DNA from: an uncultured Prevotellamassilia sp.
GTDB taxonomy: Bacteria > Bacteroidota > Bacteroidia > Bacteroidales > Bacteroidaceae
Direction: 5' to 3'
DNA length: 64,000 bases
NCBI GenBank assembly: GCA_934255485.1
Contig: CAKQOG010000002.1
Location: 1-64,000 of the forward strand
The translations under genes and the position numbers were made by a program. The notes below the pieces were generated by a model. That model saw nothing but the letters and a program-made list of their open reading frames with translations. It was not told where the DNA came from and did no database searches. Below are positions 42,852-53,300 of the stretch, one piece after another (the first letter of the stretch is position 1; each line of letters starts with the position of its first letter).

Positions 42852-44531
42852 ATGAGTATTATTCATTCAGCTAAGCGCATTGCAGGGTCGATACTATTAA
42901 CAAGTGCTATGCTTTGCTTGCCACAAGAAGCTGACGCATGTACTAGTTTCTTGGTAGGCAAAAAAGCATCGGCCGATGGATCAGCCTTTATTACTTATAA
43001 TCAAGACGACTATGGCATGTTTGGTCGTCTGCACTATCTACCAGCAGGCAAACACGCTGCAGGCTCTATGCGTAAAGTGATAGATGGGGATACAAACCAC
43101 TACCTTGGCGAAATTCCCGAAGCGCCATACACATACGCTGTTATGGGCTACATCAACGAACACCAAGTAGGCATAACCGAAACTACCTTTGGTGGTCGCG
43201 AAGAACTTGTTGATCCTAAAGGCACTATTGACTATGTAAGCTTAATGACCATAGCATTGCAACGCTCAAAAACTGCACGCGAAGCAATAAAGGTGATGAC
43301 CACATTGGTACAAAAATATGGATATGCCTCTGAAGGTGAAAGTTTTTCTATAGCCGATCCTAACGAAGTGTGGATACTCGAAATGATAGGCAAAGGTCCT
43401 CAAGAGAAAGGAACCGTTTGGGTTGCTGTGCGCATTCCAGATGATTGTATAGCATGCCATGCCAATCAAAGCCGCATCCACCAATTCAATCTGAAAGATA
43501 AACAAAACGTGATGTATGCCAAAGATGTAATTTCTTTTGCACGCAAACACGGTTATTTTAAAGGCAAAGATGCAGATTTTTCTTTTGCAGATGCTTATGC
43601 ACCAGCCGATTTCAGTGCTATTCGTTATTGCGAAACACGTGTGTGGAGTTTCTTTAATAAATGGGTAGATGGTATGGATAAATACTTGGATTATGCAGAC
43701 GGCAAGCATATCGGACAAGCTGAATGCATGCCTCTATACTTTAAGCCCAAACAAAAATTGTCATTACACGATGTAATGAATTCTATGCGCGACCACTACG
43801 AGGGTACTCCATTCGACATAACCAAAGATGCTGGCGCAGGTCCGTATGATGCCCCCTACCGCCCCACCCCATTGGCATGGGAATACGAAGGAAAAAAATA
43901 TTTTAACGAGCGCCCCATTTCTACCCAACAAACAGCTGGCACATACGTTATTCAGTTACGTGCCAATATGCCCAATGCCGTTGGTGGCGTGCTATGGTAT
44001 GGAAACGACGACCCTAACATGGTAGCTTATACTCCTGTATACTGCTCTGCAACACAAGCTCCCCAATGCTACGACCCAGCAGATGCTGATGGCGTTACCT
44101 TCTCATGGAACTCTGCTTTTTGGGTTGAAAATTGGGTGTCGAATATGACATACCCCCGTTATTCTCAACTATTTCCAAGCCTAAAAGTTGCACGCCAAGA
44201 ACTTGAGGATGGATATGCGCAAAAGCAAAACGAAGTAGAACAAAAGGCTATGAGTTTGCTAAAAGAAGACCCTGCAAGAGCTAAAGCATACTTAACAGAC
44301 TATTCTATTCAATGCGCAGACCAGATGATGGCTCGTTGGAAAAAACTTGGTGAGTATCTCATTGTAAAATTCAACGACCAAGCAGTTAAACCTGAAAAAG
44401 ACGGCAAGTTTGAATTAACACCAGACGGACTTGGTAAAACCGTTGAACGTCCTGGATTTAACGATAGCTATCGCAAAATTATTGTAAAAGAAACTGGTGA
44501 TAAATACCTTATTCCAGAAAAGAAGAAATAA
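42852..44531 (+). CDS. Family C69 dipeptidase, secreted
   Basis: 559 residues from the ATG at 42852. A signal-like segment ends at ADA, and the next residue is the Cys of CTSFLVGKKASADGSAFITY, the N-terminal nucleophile typical of C69 (Ntn-hydrolase) dipeptidases. Further family blocks are EIPEAPYTYAVMGYINEHQV, VGITETTFGG and SEGESFSIADPNEVWILEMI. These proteins cleave dipeptides, probably in the periplasm or outside, which suits an amino-acid- and peptide-fermenting organism. Confidence 0.92.
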   Translation: MSIIHSAKRIAGSILLTSAMLCLPQEADACTSFLVGKKASADGSAFITYNQDDYGMFGRLHYLPAGKHAAGSMRKVIDGDTNHYLGEIPEAPYTYAVMGYINEHQVGITETTFGGREELVDPKGTIDYVSLMTIALQRSKTAREAIKVMTTLVQKYGYASEGESFSIADPNEVWILEMIGKGPQEKGTVWVAVRIPDDCIACHANQSRIHQFNLKDKQNVMYAKDVISFARKHGYFKGKDADFSFADAYAPADFSAIRYCETRVWSFFNKWVDGMDKYLDYADGKHIGQAECMPLYFKPKQKLSLHDVMNSMRDHYEGTPFDITKDAGAGPYDAPYRPTPLAWEYEGKKYFNERPISTQQTAGTYVIQLRANMPNAVGGVLWYGNDDPNMVAYTPVYCSATQAPQCYDPADADGVTFSWNSAFWVENWVSNMTYPRYSQLFPSLKVARQELEDGYAQKQNEVEQKAMSLLKEDPARAKAYLTDYSIQCADQMMARWKKLGEYLIVKFNDQAVKPEKDGKFELTPDGLGKTVERPGFNDSYRKIIVKETGDKYLIPEKKK

Positions 44532-44544
44532 ATTTTAAGTTCAT

Positions 44545-44584
44545 AAGTAGGTGTTCAATTTTTTGCAATTGTACACCTACTTAC
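44545..44584. repeat. Intergenic inverted repeat element D (TAAGTAGG family)
   Basis: TAAGTAGGTGT (44545-44555) and ACACCTACTTA (44574-44584) are perfect inverted arms 18 bp apart, in the 70-bp gap between the dipeptidase and queE genes. It may also act as a weak terminator. Confidence 0.6.
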
Positions 44585-44601
44585 AATTTTATAACAAACA
44601 G

Positions 44602-45183
44602 ATGATTGTAAACGAAATATTTTATTCTTTACAAGGTGAAGGTTTTTTCACAGGCACACCTTCGCTGTTCATTCGTTTTTCAGGATGCAATTTACAATGC
44701 AGTTTTTGCGATACAAAGCACCAAAAAGGCCTCAAAATGACCGAAGAAGAAATTGCAGCCAAAGCTGCCCAATGTCCAGCTAAACACGTGGTCATAACTG
44801 GTGGAGAACCATCGCTGCAACTTACAGAATCGCTTGTTGAACTATTGCATCAACAGGACAAGTTTGTAGCAGTAGAAACCAATGGTACACACCCTTTACC
44901 CACAAACGTAGATTGGATTACACTTTCGCCAAAATCTCCCTTTATTCATACTGACAAGGCAAAAGTTTGTCTTAAAAAATGCAATGAATTAAAGGTAGTT
45001 TATACAGGACAACCCCTCTCTGATTTTTCTTATATAAAATCTGACAACTACTTCCTTCAGCCATGTGAAACAGAAGATACTGAGCAAAATAAAAGAATTT
45101 TAAAAGAAACGATTGCCTATTGTTTAAGTCATCCTCAGTGGCGTCTTTCACTACAAACACATAAACTGATAGGAGTAAGATAA
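44602..45183 (+). CDS. queE: 7-carboxy-7-deazaguanine synthase
   Basis: 193 residues from the ATG at 44602. IFYSLQGEGFFTGTPSLFIR and FSGCNLQCSFCDTKH (CX3CX2C radical SAM motif) are followed by VVITGGEPSLQLTESLVELL, VETNGTHPLP, ITLSPKSP and WRLSLQTHKLIGVR. It makes CDG in the queuosine and 7-deazaguanine pathway. The frame is open upstream to 44551, but that would overlap repeat element D, so the later ATG fits better. Confidence 0.95.
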   Translation: MIVNEIFYSLQGEGFFTGTPSLFIRFSGCNLQCSFCDTKHQKGLKMTEEEIAAKAAQCPAKHVVITGGEPSLQLTESLVELLHQQDKFVAVETNGTHPLPTNVDWITLSPKSPFIHTDKAKVCLKKCNELKVVYTGQPLSDFSYIKSDNYFLQPCETEDTEQNKRILKETIAYCLSHPQWRLSLQTHKLIGVR

Positions 45184-45230
45184 ACACAAAGAATAATGTA
45201 AAATTCAAATTGTTCTTTGTGAAGATACAA

Positions 45231-45282
45231 AAAAAGTCACCACATAAGCAATGTTTGCTCATTGTCTATGTGGTGACTTTTT
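45231..45282. terminator. Bidirectional terminator between queE and asnS
   Basis: AAAAAGTCACCACATA pairs with TATGTGGTGACTTTTT, with A and T runs at both ends. The two genes converge here. Confidence 0.9.
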
Positions 45283-45307
45283 TACTTAGGAATACTGAAT
45301 ATTCGGC

Positions 45308-46702
45308 TTAGAACTCAGCTGATTTTGGCGTACGTGGGAATGGGATAACGTCGCGAATGTTTTGCATACCTGTAACAAACAAGATGAGACGTTCAAAACC
45401 TAATCCAAAACCTGAATGAGGACAAGAACCAAACTTACGAGTATCAAGATACCACCACATATCCTTCATTGGGATGTTTAGTTCTTTAATACGGCCCATT
45501 AGTTTATCATAGTTCTCTTCACGTTCTGAACCACCGATGATTTCACCAATTTGTGGGAAGAGAACATCCATAGCTCTAACCGTCTTACCATCCTCGTTCA
45601 TCTTCATGTAGAAGGCTTTGATTTCTTTAGGATAGTCTGTCAAGATAACAGGTTTCTTAAAGTGTTGCTCAACAAGGTAGCGTTCGTGCTCACTTGCCAA
45701 ATCAACGCCCCAGTATACTGGGAACTCAAACTTATGACCATTCTTGATAGCTTCCTCAAGAATCTTGATGCCCTCGGTATATGTCAAACGAACAAAGTCA
45801 TGATCAACCACAAAGCGCAAACGTTCAATAAGCGTTTTATCTATCATCTTGTTAAGGAATTCCAAGTCGTCTTGACAATTATCGAGTGCCCAACGCACAC
45901 AATATTTGATAAAATCCTCAGCAAGATCCATGTTATCTGTAATATCGTTGAAAGCAACTTCTGGCTCTATCATCCAAAACTCAGCCAAGTGGCGTGGTGT
46001 GTTAGAGTTCTCTGCACGGAATGTTGGTCCAAACGTATAGATAGCTCCTAAGGCAGTAGCACCGAGTTCGCCCTCTAATTGGCCACTCACTGTCAGTGAA
46101 GTTGTTTTGCCAAAGAAGTCGTCGCTATAGTCAATCTTACCATCCTTATCTTTCTTCAAGTCGTAAAGGTTCTTCGTTGTTACTTGGAACATCTGACCTG
46201 CACCTTCACAGTCTGAAGCCGTAATGATAGGTGTGTTGAAATAGAAGAAGCCATGATCATGAAAATATTTATGAATGGCAATTGCCATATTATGGCGAAT
46301 ACGGAACACAGCGCCAAAGGTATTTGTACGCAAACGCATGTGTGCATGTTGGCGCATATATTCAAACGATTGTCCCTTCTTTTGCATAGGATAATCGGCT
46401 CCGCAAGTGCCAAGTACATCTATTTTAGTAGCTTGAATTTCAACGCTTTGACCAGCACCTTGGCTCTCTACCAAATTACCTTCAACGCTCAAGCAAGCAC
46501 CTGTGGTGATGAGTTTGAGCACCTCAGGATCGAATTTTTCTACATCGGCAACAACCTGTACATTTTTAATGGTGCTACCATCGTTTAGTGCAATAAAGTT
46601 CACCGACTTGCTACCACGACGAGTACGAACCCATCCCTTTACGCATACATCAGATCCAAAATCTGTGCGTTTCAGCAAATCTACTATCTTTGTTCTTTTC
46701 AT
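45308..46702 (-). CDS. asnS: Asparaginyl-tRNA synthetase
   Basis: 464 residues. An N-terminal OB-fold anticodon-binding domain (VCVKGWVRTRRGSKSVNFIA) is followed by a class II catalytic core: HMRLRTNTFGAVFRIRHNMA, FGPTFRAENSNTPRHLAEFW (motif 2), MIEPEVAF and GFGLGFERLILFVTG (motif 3). It charges tRNA-Asn directly. It follows the rluB-like gene with a 57-nt gap, so they are likely co-transcribed. Confidence 0.97.
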   Translation of the reverse strand: MKRTKIVDLLKRTDFGSDVCVKGWVRTRRGSKSVNFIALNDGSTIKNVQVVADVEKFDPEVLKLITTGACLSVEGNLVESQGAGQSVEIQATKIDVLGTCGADYPMQKKGQSFEYMRQHAHMRLRTNTFGAVFRIRHNMAIAIHKYFHDHGFFYFNTPIITASDCEGAGQMFQVTTKNLYDLKKDKDGKIDYSDDFFGKTTSLTVSGQLEGELGATALGAIYTFGPTFRAENSNTPRHLAEFWMIEPEVAFNDITDNMDLAEDFIKYCVRWALDNCQDDLEFLNKMIDKTLIERLRFVVDHDFVRLTYTEGIKILEEAIKNGHKFEFPVYWGVDLASEHERYLVEQHFKKPVILTDYPKEIKAFYMKMNEDGKTVRAMDVLFPQIGEIIGGSEREENYDKLMGRIKELNIPMKDMWWYLDTRKFGSCPHSGFGLGFERLILFVTGMQNIRDVIPFPRTPKSAEF

Positions 46703-46759
46703 TGCTATAGTTATAGTGTTGTTTATAATCTATGATAATGTCATGCGGATATATCACTC

Positions 46760-48097
46760 TTATTCAAAAGCTCCCATACGAAGCATCTGAACTTCTTTTT
46801 CTGTAAGATAACGCCAATCGCCACGACGTACATTTTTCTTTGTAAGTCCTGCAAAATACACGCGATCAAGCTTTACTACATGATAACCAAGACTCTCAAA
46901 GATACGGCGCACGATGCGATTTTTACCGCTATGAATTTCAATGCCAATTTCCTTTTTGTCTGTAGGCGAAGCATATTCAATAGCATCGGCTTTTATTTCT
47001 CCATCTTCAAGCGTTATGCCTTCTGCAATTTGGTTAATATCTGCAGCCGACACATTTTGGTCGGTAGTAACGTGATATATTTTCTTCTTCAAAAACTTAG
47101 GATGAGTGAGTTTTGAAGCCAACTCGCCATCGTTAGTAAGCAATAGCACACCTGTTGTGTTACGATCAAGACGTCCCACAGGATAAATGCGCTCAGGACA
47201 TGCATTTGCTACGAGGTCCATAACCGTCTTGCGGTTTTGAGGGTCATCACTTGTAGTTACATAGCCTTTGGGCTTATTGAGCAACACATACACCTTCTTT
47301 TCGATTTTCACCACATTGTCGTGAAACTTCACTTCGTCGGTGCGCATCACCTTTGAGCCAAGCTCTGTTACAATTGTACCATTAACGCTTACCACACCAG
47401 CCTCGATATATTTGTCGGCATCACGACGAGAGCAAACACCCGCGTTAGCCAAGAATTTGTTAAGGCGCATAGGCTCGTTAGGGTCATAAACCTCAGCACT
47501 ATAGGCCAAGCGCTTCTTTTGAGAATATTTAGCGTTAGGATCGTAGCCTCTTCTTTGTGTAGGACGTGAAGCAAAGCCATTTCCACCTTGAAAGCGAGAA
47601 CGGTAGCCACCATTCTGCTGATATCTGCCATACCCCTCTGAGTGTTGAGTGCGAGGGCGAAATCCTCCATCTGTTTCAGATGCCTGGTTATTATTATTGT
47701 CAAAACGTGAACGATAGCCACCACCTTGTTGGCGTTGAGCATAACCATTTCCGCTATTTTGTCCATAACGTGACTTACCCCAACGATTTTCGTTGTTACG
47801 TTGAAAGTTTCCACCTTGGTTAAAGCGTGGACGATAGCCACCTTCATTGTTTTGCTGCCCATAAGAACTTTCACCATTGTCACGACGACTATATGAACGA
47901 GTTGTTTTGTTAGCATCAAAACGAGAACGATAACCACCTTCGCTACGTTGAGAGTTATAACCTCCTACAGCGTTGGCATTACGATTAAAACGTGTACGAC
48001 CAGAACGATTAAAACGGCCGCCATTAGCATTTCCATCACCATGCGACTTGTAACCATCACGGCTATTGTCGCTGTTCTTGTAAAAATCTTCACTCAT
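46760..48097 (-). CDS. RluB/RsuA-family pseudouridine synthase with a long Arg/Gly/Asn-rich N-terminal extension
   Basis: 445 residues. The C-terminal 240 are a complete pseudouridine synthase: S4 domain (MRLNKFLANAGVCSRRDADK), NKPKGYVTTSDDPQNRKTVM, catalytic Asp motif YPVGRLDRNTTGVLLLTNDG and IHSGKNRIVRRIFESLGY. It should modify 23S rRNA (RluB-like). The first 205 residues are low-complexity, rich in Gly, Asn, Arg, Tyr and Gln, with repeated GGYRSRF or GGYRPRF units. Such extensions occur in Bacteroidota homologues; the role may be RNA binding. Three units have the form GGYRSRF and one GGYRPRF. Confidence 0.92.
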   Translation of the reverse strand: MSEDFYKNSDNSRDGYKSHGDGNANGGRFNRSGRTRFNRNANAVGGYNSQRSEGGYRSRFDANKTTRSYSRRDNGESSYGQQNNEGGYRPRFNQGGNFQRNNENRWGKSRYGQNSGNGYAQRQQGGGYRSRFDNNNNQASETDGGFRPRTQHSEGYGRYQQNGGYRSRFQGGNGFASRPTQRRGYDPNAKYSQKKRLAYSAEVYDPNEPMRLNKFLANAGVCSRRDADKYIEAGVVSVNGTIVTELGSKVMRTDEVKFHDNVVKIEKKVYVLLNKPKGYVTTSDDPQNRKTVMDLVANACPERIYPVGRLDRNTTGVLLLTNDGELASKLTHPKFLKKKIYHVTTDQNVSAADINQIAEGITLEDGEIKADAIEYASPTDKKEIGIEIHSGKNRIVRRIFESLGYHVVKLDRVYFAGLTKKNVRRGDWRYLTEKEVQMLRMGAFE

Positions 48098-48403
48098 GAT
48101 TTATAAATATATATAGTTGAACTGAGCATTCTCACGAACGCTTCTTTGAATGTCAAATTAAATCTTACTCTACCATGCAAGACATCGGAACAAATATGTT
48201 CTTTATTCCAAATACTTACATAACATGAAATAAGAGCAATAAATGCTATTGGAGCATCTAAGGAATCAATGAATAGAATACATTAAAGTCTAGTTTATAT
48301 AATTCGCTCCTTATTGCCTTTATTGCTCTTTTTAGATTTTTATAGTGCATATTCTTGCAATAACCAACAAGAGGATTCCTACTTGTCTGCAAGAAATGTT
48401 AGT

Positions 48404-49750
48404 TTACATACCAGTATAATTGTGCGGTGTAATGGCACGGAGTTCATCTTTCACCTTATCGCTCACTTCAAGTCCGTCGATAAAGTTGTGAATACGCTCC
48501 TCTGTGATAGCCTCATTGGTACGTGTGAGTGCCTTTAGAGCTTCATAGGGATGTGGATAAGCCTCGCGACGCAAAATAGTTTGGATAGCTTCTGCCACAA
48601 CAGCCCAACAATTGTCGAGATCCTTGCGAATGCTCTCTTCGTGCAACAAGAGTTTGCGAAGTCCCTTCAATGAACTTTGGAAAGCAATGATAGAGTGTCC
48701 CATAGGTACACCAATGTTGCGTATAACAGTTGAATCTGTAAGGTCGCGTTGCAAACGGCTTACAGGCAACTTGCGGCTCAAATGTTCAAATATAGCATTT
48801 GCCAAACCAAGGTTACCCTCAGAGTTTTCAAAATCGATAGGGTTCACCTTGTGTGGCATTGCGCTTGAACCTACCTCACCTTTCTTTATACGTTGCTTAA
48901 AATACTCCATTGACACATACTGCCAAAAGTCGCGATCAAGGTCAATTACGATGGTATTGATACGCTTCATTGCATCAAACAAAGCTGCCATATTATCGTA
49001 ATTACTTATTTGCGTGGTGTACTCTTCACGCTCAAGTCCAAGTTTTTCGCTTACAAACTTAGCGCCGAAAGCACGCCAATCGTATGATGGATATGCTACA
49101 TGATGTGCATTAAAGTTACCTGTTGCTCCACCAAACTTTGCGCTCATTGGGCATGCCTCAAGCAACTGTTTCTGACGTTGTAAGCGATAAGCAAAAACTT
49201 TGACCTCCTTGCCAAGACGTGTGGGAGATGCAGGTTGTCCGTGTGTCTTAGCCAACATAGGAATATCTTTCCACTCTTCAGCGTAAGTATTGAGTTGGTC
49301 AATAAGTTCTTGCAATAAAGGAAGATATACATGTTCTGTGGCCTCTTTAAGCATCAATGGGAATGATGTATTGTTAATGTCCTGCGAGGTCAAGCCGAAA
49401 TGGATAAACTCTTTATACTTGTCAAGTCCACCTATTTTATCGAATTGTTCCTTAATAAAGTATTCTATTGCCTTTACGTCGTGGTTAGTAACGCTTTCAA
49501 TTTCCTTAACGCGAGCACCATCAGCCTCAGAAAAGTTTTTGTAGAAGCCACGCAAGGTATCAAACAAATCATGTGGAAAATCTGCCAACTGAGGCAAAGG
49601 TAATTCGCACAAGGTTATGAAGTATTCTACCTCAACGCGTACACGATACTTCATGAGTGCATACTCAGAAAAATAAGGAGCCAAAGGCTCTGTTTTTGAA
49701 CGATAACGTCCGTCTATAGGTGAGACTGCCGTAAGAATATCCAAGTCCAT
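48404..49750 (-). CDS. purB: Adenylosuccinate lyase
   Basis: 448 residues from the ATG at 49748-49750. LTAVSPIDGRYRSKTEPLAP, THGQPASPTRLGKEVKVFAY, KFGGATGNFNAHH and the signature GSSAMPHKVNPIDFENSEGN show the E. coli-type PurB. It acts twice in purine synthesis, releasing fumarate from SAICAR and from adenylosuccinate. The frame is open to 49792, but the added residues (MANIIINPSIDIIN) are not part of the family. The DNA downstream to 48098 (about 300 bp) shows no gene or repeat. Confidence 0.96.
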   Translation of the reverse strand: MDLDILTAVSPIDGRYRSKTEPLAPYFSEYALMKYRVRVEVEYFITLCELPLPQLADFPHDLFDTLRGFYKNFSEADGARVKEIESVTNHDVKAIEYFIKEQFDKIGGLDKYKEFIHFGLTSQDINNTSFPLMLKEATEHVYLPLLQELIDQLNTYAEEWKDIPMLAKTHGQPASPTRLGKEVKVFAYRLQRQKQLLEACPMSAKFGGATGNFNAHHVAYPSYDWRAFGAKFVSEKLGLEREEYTTQISNYDNMAALFDAMKRINTIVIDLDRDFWQYVSMEYFKQRIKKGEVGSSAMPHKVNPIDFENSEGNLGLANAIFEHLSRKLPVSRLQRDLTDSTVIRNIGVPMGHSIIAFQSSLKGLRKLLLHEESIRKDLDNCWAVVAEAIQTILRREAYPHPYEALKALTRTNEAITEERIHNFIDGLEVSDKVKDELRAITPHNYTGM

Positions 49751-49821
49751 ATTAATTATATCAATTGAAGGATTGATGATTATGTTGGCCATAGTGCATA
49801 GAGCACAAGGCTTAGCCTATG

Positions 49822-49852
49822 CAAAGATAGTGTAAAGTAGGTAAAATGGCAA
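49822..49852 (-). promoter_or_regulatory. Promoter of purB
   Basis: Reverse strand: TTG (49850-49852), 20-nt spacer, TATCTTTG (49822-49829). It lies 71 nt ahead of the chosen ATG. No PurR-like operator was identified. Confidence 0.6.
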
Positions 49853-50132
49853 GTATTCAAACACATTTTACCTATGAACCAATATTTTTCAATCATTTTT
49901 TTCAATTCTATACCCAGCACATGTAATCATCTATCTTATGTATTTTCTCCTTCAAAACGTACTTTTAAATTCATTAATTGCATAGTGCACTATTCAAAAT
50001 AGCCCATACATCGTTAATATATTATAATAAAGTGGTCTTTACGCCTAAAAGTCTTTTACGTATCACCATTTTGTGATACCTTCGCAGTCGCAAACAAGGA
50101 ACAAGGATGTACAATTCCACAAGTTCTTATAT

Positions 50133-50205
50133 CGCGGAGTGGAGCAGTTGGTAGCTCGCCAGGCTCATAACCTGGAGGTCGTTCGTTCGAGTCGAGCCTC
50201 CGCAA
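50133..50205 (+). tRNA. Initiator tRNA-fMet (CAT)
   Basis: A complete cloverleaf with anticodon loop CTCATAA. The first base C (50133) faces A (50204), the C1-A72 mismatch that marks bacterial initiator tRNAs. The anticodon stem is CCAGG/CCTGG, so position 29-41 is A-U instead of the usual third G-C pair. The CCA end is not encoded. Confidence 0.93.
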
Positions 50206-50228
50206 CTTATTCATAAAATTGGTATTAG

Positions 50229-50256
50229 GTACAACATTATTGTTGTACTTTTTTTT
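50229..50256 (+). terminator. Terminator of the initiator tRNA gene
   Basis: GTACAACA (50229-50236) pairs with TGTTGTAC (50241-50248), followed by eight T. Confidence 0.9.
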
Positions 50257-50301
50257 GTCTGTAGCCCCCAAAAAGTTCGATTTTTTCATCCCATAAATAA
50301 A

Positions 50302-50366
50302 ATAACAAGAGTGTGTTAGAACGTAGTAGGAATAACCCTATTATATTCTTACACACTCTTGTTATT
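50302..50366 (-). terminator. Terminator of the sialidase gene
   Basis: ATAACAAGAGTGTGT pairs with ACACACTCTTGTTAT around a 35-nt loop. It lies just beyond the sialidase stop at 50383; T-rich DNA follows on the reverse strand. Confidence 0.7.
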
Positions 50367-50382
50367 GGCTAACTGCAAAAGT

Positions 50383-53300
50383 TTATTTGTTCACAACAAC
50401 GTGTTTTTTATGGTTGCTATCAACATATACGCCATGGCTTGGAATTTGGTTTAATTTGCGTCCTTGCAAATCATAAACACATGCTGCATTGGCAGCATTG
50501 TCTGAGGTTTTCAGGTGATTAACACTTGTTATCTCTGAACCGAAAAGAGGAAAGCCACGCTTTGCACTAGCGGCTTGTATACGTGGCAAAGCTAAGTATG
50601 CTTTGTAGGCAGCATTAGTGAATGCTTCACCATTTTCTTTGCCCCAATAAAAGCCTAACACATCGCGGTTTGCCTCACTTGAGCCGTAAGATAGTTTGTA
50701 GAACACATAAGCACTGGCATCGCCATCAACGGTTGTTAGTGTTTTCTTAGTTGTACCATAAAGGCAGTTTTCTACGCTTGATACATCGTTGCTTTGTGTA
50801 CGCGCAACCGAATGAATCAAAGGCAAAGACTTAATGGTTCCTTGTATGCTACTTAAGAGCAAGGCAGTGTTTGCAGGAACGGTTTCACCTGGTTGGTAGC
50901 AATAATCTATGGCAATGCCATCGGCAGTTGGGGTTACAACCCCACCCTTCACACCTTCGGGCATAACAAACGATTTAGGCATATAGAGTGTGCCATAGTC
51001 GCTTGCGTTGAACGACAACGCATACATATCGGCTTCGAGATCGGTATCTTCGATATACCAACGCGAAGCTCCAGCTGTAGTAGTCCAGGGTACGATGCGT
51101 GAGCAATCGGTTGCTAAGTGGAGCGCAGGATGCGAACCATTGGTTGGATTAGCACATACAAAACCTGCTGTAAAATTACCCAAATTAAGGTCTATGCGAT
51201 AGTCGTAAGCATCTTCAATATTGTCTACCAATGGAGTTTTTGTTTCATCACCAAGCGTTCGACCTATGTATTTGCTTATTGTTGGACTATATATGCGATA
51301 GGTGTTGCTCTTTGAGCCTGGAACGAGGCAAAACTTAGTATTATCGCCACCATTGCTCAATGTTTGTGCTGTGAGTTGGCTACTTGTTGCAGACAGATAA
51401 AGATTGCCGTTTGAGCGCTCTTTGTTACGTATACGGTAGGTTTTCAATGGGGCACTTTCGTTGCGAGCAGCATTTTCTACAGCTGCATTAAGCGCTACAT
51501 AGGTTTCGTCGCAAGGGTTAGCATTGTAAGCATCGCAAGCCTCTTGAATAGTAGCTTTTCCTTCTTCGGTGTAGCAACCTACGGTTTTTGTATAGTTTTT
51601 AGCTGCTTCTATTTTCTCTTCAACCTTGTCAGTAACACCTACTTTCACAAAGTCATTGCGATTTACGGTGTTATCGTATGAGTACTTGCCATCTGTAATC
51701 TTCTCTATAGAGTAGTTCTTATAAAGAATACAATAGTCATAGCCAAATGTGCTCTCTTCATAGAGGAAACCTATAGTGTTGTTATTCTGAAGCGTCATCG
51801 TTGAGTAAGCTGAACTGATGTAGCTTGCTTGATGATGACCATCCCAATCCTTTGACAAGTTGGCAGGTGAACTAAAGTCATCGTAGCTTTCGAGTTCTTT
51901 GTAGTAAATACCAACATTGTAACGACCACCAGGACCCATTGGTACTGATTGCAACATCAAGTACATTTGCTTGTTGTCTTTATTGCGTTTTACGGGCAAT
52001 ACCATTACCTCGCCATTGCATGAGTTGCCAGCAGCTACAACACCATTGTTGTCACTCTTTGAGTATGCTTCGCTACCCCATGAGCCTGTAGCTTTCTCCA
52101 TATCGGTAAAGCGGAAGATGTTATACTTACGACCGCCATTTACGCGTGAGCTGCAAATAACTGAGCCATCTGGTAGTTCCTCAGCCTTAGGTTCATCGCA
52201 GTCGCCATTAGTTGGAGCTACGTTAGGACCACCAAGTACGCCCCATGTCTTACCAAAGTCATCAGAGTAGATAACAAAGTTGTGGCTGGTATTGCCGCTA
52301 TTGTTATCCCTCATAATAATTGAGCAGTAAAGGCGATAATAATCTTTTACCTTAACAATGCGGCTTTGGCAAATGCGGCCTGAACCAATAAACATGGTTT
52401 TGGCACCACCAATCTGACTACCATCGAACAAGGCATAGATGCTATCCGAAATATCTTCGGGTTTTTGCCAATTTTCGCCACCATCTTCGCTATAAAAACG
52501 TGCAATACCTTGGTGGTTTGTGCGTGTACCATCCCAATACATTATGTTACCCGTACAACTCATCAATAGCACCTTGTTGCTTTCACGGTCTGCAACGATA
52601 CAGGGGTCGCCAAAGCCTGTGTGCATAAATTGGGTTGCATTTTGGCTACCTTGAGTGTATTGTGTATGGTCGGCAATTGTTTTAATTTCTTCCCATGTTA
52701 CACCATTATCCTTTGAGATGCGAGAGCGCAAGTCGAGCGCGCCACTTCCTATATCTGCACCTGAGAAACGGTAGTCGCTTATAGCTATCAAATTGCCATT
52801 TTTTGATTGGGCAATAGCAGGAATACGATAATTAGGAGTTGAGGTACATACCAACAAGTCGTATTGTTGTTCGCAAGAGTCTACCTTTAGTGTTACAGAT
52901 GATGCATCTATACCTGTTACATTAAAATCAGTCAATACAACGGGGGTGTTCGTGCCACTTAACACAAAATTTGTGCTCGTTGCATTAATATCTGAAACGC
53001 TTATGATAGAAGTCGTAGTTGTAATAGGGTATTCTTTACCATTAGCAGTAATTTTAATATCTGTAGCGGTAGATGTTGATTTAAGAGCCGCCTTAAAAGT
53101 ATAGCCCGACAAGGTGCCACCATTGGTTGCAATTGTGTAAGTAGATGTTTTGTCGCTACCAGATGCCATTACAAACCCACCATCGTTCTTCATATTGTTT
53201 TTGGCAGTAGAGAGCGTAATGGTTGGTGAGGTTGATGTAGAAGTCCATGTTGAAGCCCAAGCCGAAGTGCTAAGTCCTGAACCAGTTGAGGTTGATATAA

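Noticed and set aside
45551..46051. Plus-strand ORF of 166 codons
   Set aside because: Antisense shadow of asnS.
47389..47937. Reverse-strand ORF of 182 codons
   Set aside because: Out-of-frame reading of the repetitive rluB-like extension; composition is an artefact of the repeats.
50056..50289. Reverse-strand ORF of 77 codons over the initiator tRNA
   Set aside because: It is the antisense reading of the tRNA gene (the text RRLDSNERPPGYEPGELPTA is a well-known spurious product), so not a protein gene.
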